Below are positions 4,102 to 7,115 of a DNA stretch of 7,115 nucleotides, piece by piece; the stretch's first letter is position 1, and each line of letters begins with the position of its first letter. A program made the position numbers and the translations under genes. Location of the stretch: the NCBI GenBank assembly GCA_016742295.1, contig JACVCA010000058.1, positions 1 through 7,115 of the forward strand, given 5' to 3'. The notes beneath the pieces were generated by a model. It had not been told where the DNA came from, did not search any database, and was given only the letters and a program-made list of their open reading frames with translations. The DNA comes from Alphaproteobacteria bacterium (GTDB taxonomy: Bacteria > Pseudomonadota > Alphaproteobacteria > JAGOMX01).

Positions 4102-6564
4102 ATGTTTCATCTATTCATTAAAATTCTTTTATCTTATTCTTTACTCTCTCCTTATGCAATGGCTTCTGAGTTTCATGAAGAAACGATTGAAGAAGAAATA
4201 CTTGCAAATACCTTAGATAGAGGTTATCGGCAAGGAGACTTTATAAAGCAATATATTAGTTCTATTGGGCCTTATACTAACTCCTATTCAGGAGAAAAGA
4301 TAGCTGAAACAGGAGATTTCATAATTTATGATGAAGATTCTCCAAGTTTTATTTTGCAAAATTCAACAAATGATACACCTTCTCTTGAAGAAATAAAGAA
4401 GGAACCTCAATCAGCTCCTTTTGATGAATGCCGCATAGTTAAACTAAAAGCCTCAGAAGTACGAGTGGCCCCTTATCGATATTGTGGAAACCTACTTATT
4501 CATTTTCTACAGCTGACAGGAGATAATACTACTCCAAAAATATGTACTGGCTCTGGTGTACTAATAGGACCTAACCATGTTCTCACGGCTGGTCATAACA
4601 TTTATGATCATGAAAAAGGAGGGTGGGCAAAAGAAATTATATTTACGCCTTGCCAGCACAATAAAAGTAAACCATTTGGAGAAGCAAGAGGGATAATTTT
4701 AAAGACCTTTAATAAATGGATCAATGGTAAAGGAAAAGAATATGAATATGATATGGGGTTGATAATATTAGATAATGCTATTGGTTATAAAGCAGGTTGG
4801 GCTGGTTTAATCAGCTTAAATGATGAATTTTATGAAAGTAGCCGAGAATTCCGTATTGCAGGATATCCCAATAAAGGAGTTAAAATACAAAAACAGCAAG
4901 GTAAGTATAAGATTAAAAGTGCTCAAATGTATGAACATTCAGGCAGAGTTAAAGAGTATAAAAAGAAGCGCCTATACTATGAAATTAATACGAGATATGG
5001 GCAAAGTGGGAGCCCTATTCTAGCACGTATAAAAAGAAAAGATGGGGTCGAAGGCCTCAAAGGGTATTATGTAGTAGGTGTCCATACGCATGGATTTGAC
5101 GCATCTCATAAAGCTACTGAAGGAACCTGTCTTACTGAAGAGAGGTTAAAAAATATTCTTACAGAAGTAAGTAAATATGTGCTTTTATCCTCCTCTTCGG
5201 ATTCTCCAGAATTGTTATTTAATTATATGATGAGTGATGAACCAATAATCGCCAGTTCTATCTCAACAAGCTCTTCTACCTCTGAAGCAATGAGTACACG
5301 AACCTTAACCAAGAATGATATAACACTTGAAGATCATTTTAAAGATAATTTACAGAATGTTGATCCCAAGAAAATAACCATTGCTGAAGCAACTCGCGCT
5401 TTTAAGGATGAGAAGAGAAGACCTTTATATGAAGTATTAGGTCAAGAAGATGCCTATCTTAAAGGTATGATAAAGGGAGGAACACCAGTTAATTATTTTA
5501 CCGCTCTTTCAATCGACGGTGGAGGGATTCGGGGTTTAATCCCAGCTTTGCTGCTTGAATACCTTTCAAGACAAGTACCAGGTCATAATTTATATGAAAT
5601 ATTCGATTACATTGGCGGGGCTTCAGTGGGAGGGGTAATTTCTTTAGGCCTTACTGCTCCAAGCCCTACAGATTTGCAAAAAACGCTTTTAACTCCTGCT
5701 GATATTGTAACTATCTTCAAAGACAGAGCAGAAGAAATATTTCATAAAAATTTTTGGGGAAGGTTGGAGGTATTTCATATACTAAGTCCTAGATATGATG
5801 CATTTCGGTTTGAGCAGTTATTAAAAGAAAAATTTGGCCAGTGTACTTATCTCCATCAATTACTAACTAATACTATGGTAGTAGCTTTAGAAAGAAACAA
5901 GAGTAAAATTTTTGCATTTGATAGTTTCCATGCAAGAAGATTAATTAGTGAAAAGTTAGATATAAAGATTCCTATATGGGAAGTAGGACGTTCTGCCACT
6001 GCTACGCCTACTTACTTTTCATCTCATACCTTAATGGTTACTGGAACAGATAATATTAAATTCGAAGGAGACTTCTTAGATGGGGGGCTTTTTTTAAATA
6101 ATCCCGCGGGGTTACTTTTAACACATTTACAAGACTGGGCGCAAAGAGAGAGAATTTATTGTGATAATAAAAATGTTGTAATGCTTTCACTTGGTACTGG
6201 GCACGAAGAACCTCAACCATTACCTTCTTCCTCTGGCCGTCTTGTGCTTGCTAGTCCCCTCTTTAATCATTTAATGCAACTTAATGATAGTGCAGTGGAT
6301 GGAGCAATGCGGGATAAACTGGGAGATAATTATTTACGTATTAACCCTAAACTTGAGCATGATATCATGCCTGATACTTTTAGGACAGAAGACCTTGAAT
6401 TATTAGAAGAGACTGCTAAATTAAGCCGTGATAAGATTGATGAGCTGGTTACGGGAGATAAAAGTATATTTCGTAAAATTTTGGAAGCAGGTGAGTTTTT
6501 ACCAAAGTTGTCCCAGCCGGAAAATAATGATAAAGGTAAAGCGCGCGAGTCTAATAATGTCTAA
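4102..6564 (+). CDS. Secreted fusion of a V8-like serine protease and a patatin phospholipase
   Basis: An 820-residue protein with two complete enzyme domains. Residues 1-17 (MFHLFIKILLSYSLLSP), followed by YAMA, form a signal peptide. Residues ~25-110 are an acidic region containing IGPYTNSY and FIIYDEDSP, repeated in the next gene. The protease domain (~120-360) resembles V8/glutamyl endopeptidases (S1B type): APYRYCGNLL, then CTGSGVLIGPNHVLTAGHN with His165, YEYDMGLIILD with Asp217, and YGQSGSP with Ser302, followed by VVGVHTHG. The triad is complete. A Ser-rich linker (~363-403) leads to the patatin domain (~460-770): DGGGIRG (472-478), nucleophile Ser508 in GASVG, Asp660 in LDGGLFLNNP, plus TATPTYF and MLSLGTG. 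The patatin half clearly resembles the upstream gene (shared YFT.LSIDGGG and WEVGRS), including a KGK-containing tail. The start is chosen by ribosome-binding site and signal peptide. Physiological substrates, and whether the protease frees the phospholipase, are unknown. Confidence 0.94.
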   Translation: MFHLFIKILLSYSLLSPYAMASEFHEETIEEEILANTLDRGYRQGDFIKQYISSIGPYTNSYSGEKIAETGDFIIYDEDSPSFILQNSTNDTPSLEEIKKEPQSAPFDECRIVKLKASEVRVAPYRYCGNLLIHFLQLTGDNTTPKICTGSGVLIGPNHVLTAGHNIYDHEKGGWAKEIIFTPCQHNKSKPFGEARGIILKTFNKWINGKGKEYEYDMGLIILDNAIGYKAGWAGLISLNDEFYESSREFRIAGYPNKGVKIQKQQGKYKIKSAQMYEHSGRVKEYKKKRLYYEINTRYGQSGSPILARIKRKDGVEGLKGYYVVGVHTHGFDASHKATEGTCLTEERLKNILTEVSKYVLLSSSSDSPELLFNYMMSDEPIIASSISTSSSTSEAMSTRTLTKNDITLEDHFKDNLQNVDPKKITIAEATRAFKDEKRRPLYEVLGQEDAYLKGMIKGGTPVNYFTALSIDGGGIRGLIPALLLEYLSRQVPGHNLYEIFDYIGGASVGGVISLGLTAPSPTDLQKTLLTPADIVTIFKDRAEEIFHKNFWGRLEVFHILSPRYDAFRFEQLLKEKFGQCTYLHQLLTNTMVVALERNKSKIFAFDSFHARRLISEKLDIKIPIWEVGRSATATPTYFSSHTLMVTGTDNIKFEGDFLDGGLFLNNPAGLLLTHLQDWAQRERIYCDNKNVVMLSLGTGHEEPQPLPSSSGRLVLASPLFNHLMQLNDSAVDGAMRDKLGDNYLRINPKLEHDIMPDTFRTEDLELLEETAKLSRDKIDELVTGDKSIFRKILEAGEFLPKLSQPENNDKGKARESNNV

Positions 6565-6607
6565 CATGGAAAAAGAATTTGATATAACCTAAAAAAGGAA
6601 AATAAAA

Positions 6608-7115
6608 ATGCGTAACTTCTTATTAAGCTTCTTACTATTCAGTTATTGTAGTTTTGATTCTTACCTTTTTGCTTCAGATGAATTTGAAGAACAATCTTTT
6701 ATAACTACTCATATTGCATATTCGCAAAAAGAAGAAGAAAAAGTTACTTCTTTTGAACACGAGGGGATAGGACGTTATACCTCTTCCTATAATATCGATA
6801 AAATCCAAGAAAATGTTGAATTCATTTTGTATGATGAAGAGTCTCCTCAATATGTGGCATCAATTGCTGAAGATGGAAGGGTTGAATTCACTGAAAATAG
6901 GGAGAAGAAGCAAAAAGGGAAAGATAAAATTAAATTTGTTGATCAAGATGTACAAAGAATTGCTCAATGTGCCGAATTCGACAACCAACGAATTTATAAA
7001 ATAAGCAGCAATAAGATTCAAACAACTCCTTATAGATTATTAGGCAATCTACTTATGACTTTCCCTCATTCCCAAGATGGAAGTTCTGTTCCACCAATGT
7101 GCATAGGCTCAGGAG
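6608..7115 (+). CDS. Secreted protease-family paralogue, N-terminal part (runs off the right edge)
   Basis: From the ATG at 6608 the frame stays open for 169 codons to the window end. AAGGAA (6595-6600) lies seven nt before the start. Residues 1-18 (MRNFLLSFLLFSYCSFDS), followed by YLFA, form a signal peptide, and Ser-Asp-Glu after it mirrors the first patatin protein. Residues 54-83 (IGRYTSSYNIDKI, then EFILYDEESPQYV) match the IG.YT.SY...KI and FI.YDE.SP pattern of the preceding gene. Residues 141-149 (PYRLLGNLL) and 165-169 (CIGSG) match the opening of its V8-like protease domain just before the catalytic His. A Lys/Glu-rich insert (~93-110) has no counterpart there. The gene begins only 43 nt after the previous stop codon and is probably co-transcribed. 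Whether it also carries a patatin domain cannot be seen. Confidence 0.9.
   Translation, partial: MRNFLLSFLLFSYCSFDSYLFASDEFEEQSFITTHIAYSQKEEEKVTSFEHEGIGRYTSSYNIDKIQENVEFILYDEESPQYVASIAEDGRVEFTENREKKQKGKDKIKFVDQDVQRIAQCAEFDNQRIYKISSNKIQTTPYRLLGNLLMTFPHSQDGSSVPPMCIGSG

Noticed and set aside
4820..5023. 67-codon frame inside the protease domain
   Set aside because: It is an overlapping alternative frame of a domain with a complete catalytic triad; no independent signals.
6813..7004. 63-codon frame near the right edge
   Set aside because: The third exported protein reads through this region in another frame, with a signal peptide and motifs shared with its neighbour.
1..7115. CRISPR array, tRNA or rRNA genes
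   Set aside because: No regularly spaced repeats and no tRNA- or rRNA-like sequence were recognised by eye on either strand.

Overview
The window reads as accessory DNA from an AT-rich, host-associated proteobacterium. The best guess is an intracellular symbiont or parasite of the Rickettsiales/Holosporales type; a Legionella-like gammaproteobacterium cannot be excluded. Two things point this way: an F-type TraD coupling-protein gene of the kind carried on conjugative elements in such bacteria (e.g. the Rickettsiales amplified genetic elements), and a cluster of exported patatin-like phospholipases, a family repeatedly used by intracellular bacteria against host membranes. The genus is inference; no rRNA or other phylogenetic marker is present.

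Layout. (1) 1-902, + strand: the C-terminal half of TraD, probably the end of a transfer operon. (2) 975-1642, - strand: a complete VapBC toxin-antitoxin pair with a 10-nt gene overlap, convergent with traD. (3) 1751-2400: a decayed region. It holds a broken serine recombinase (resolvase/invertase) on the - strand with an internal stop codon. A tiny ORF in the same frame downstream of the remnant encodes a predicted signal peptide with a short acidic/serine tail and has its own start signals. The 2171-2340 stretch has no recognisable gene. (4) 2413 to the right edge, + strand: three consecutive genes for secreted proteins. The first is a signal peptide plus patatin phospholipase. The second is a signal peptide, a conserved N-terminal region, a V8-like serine protease, a Ser-rich linker and a patatin phospholipase in one 820-residue chain. 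The third runs off the right edge and repeats the N-terminal architecture of the second up to the start of its protease domain.

How it fits together. The traD, VapBC and recombinase remnants suggest the cargo and decay zone of a conjugative element. The patatin/protease genes look like a tandemly duplicated family of exported enzymes built from two modules, with similar signal peptides (Leu/Ser/Tyr-rich core ending at Ala, then an acidic stretch) and, in the two complete genes, similar Lys-Gly-Lys tails. A role as host-directed effectors or secreted antagonistic enzymes is inference. The protease-patatin fusion and its modular relatives are the most interesting content of the window.
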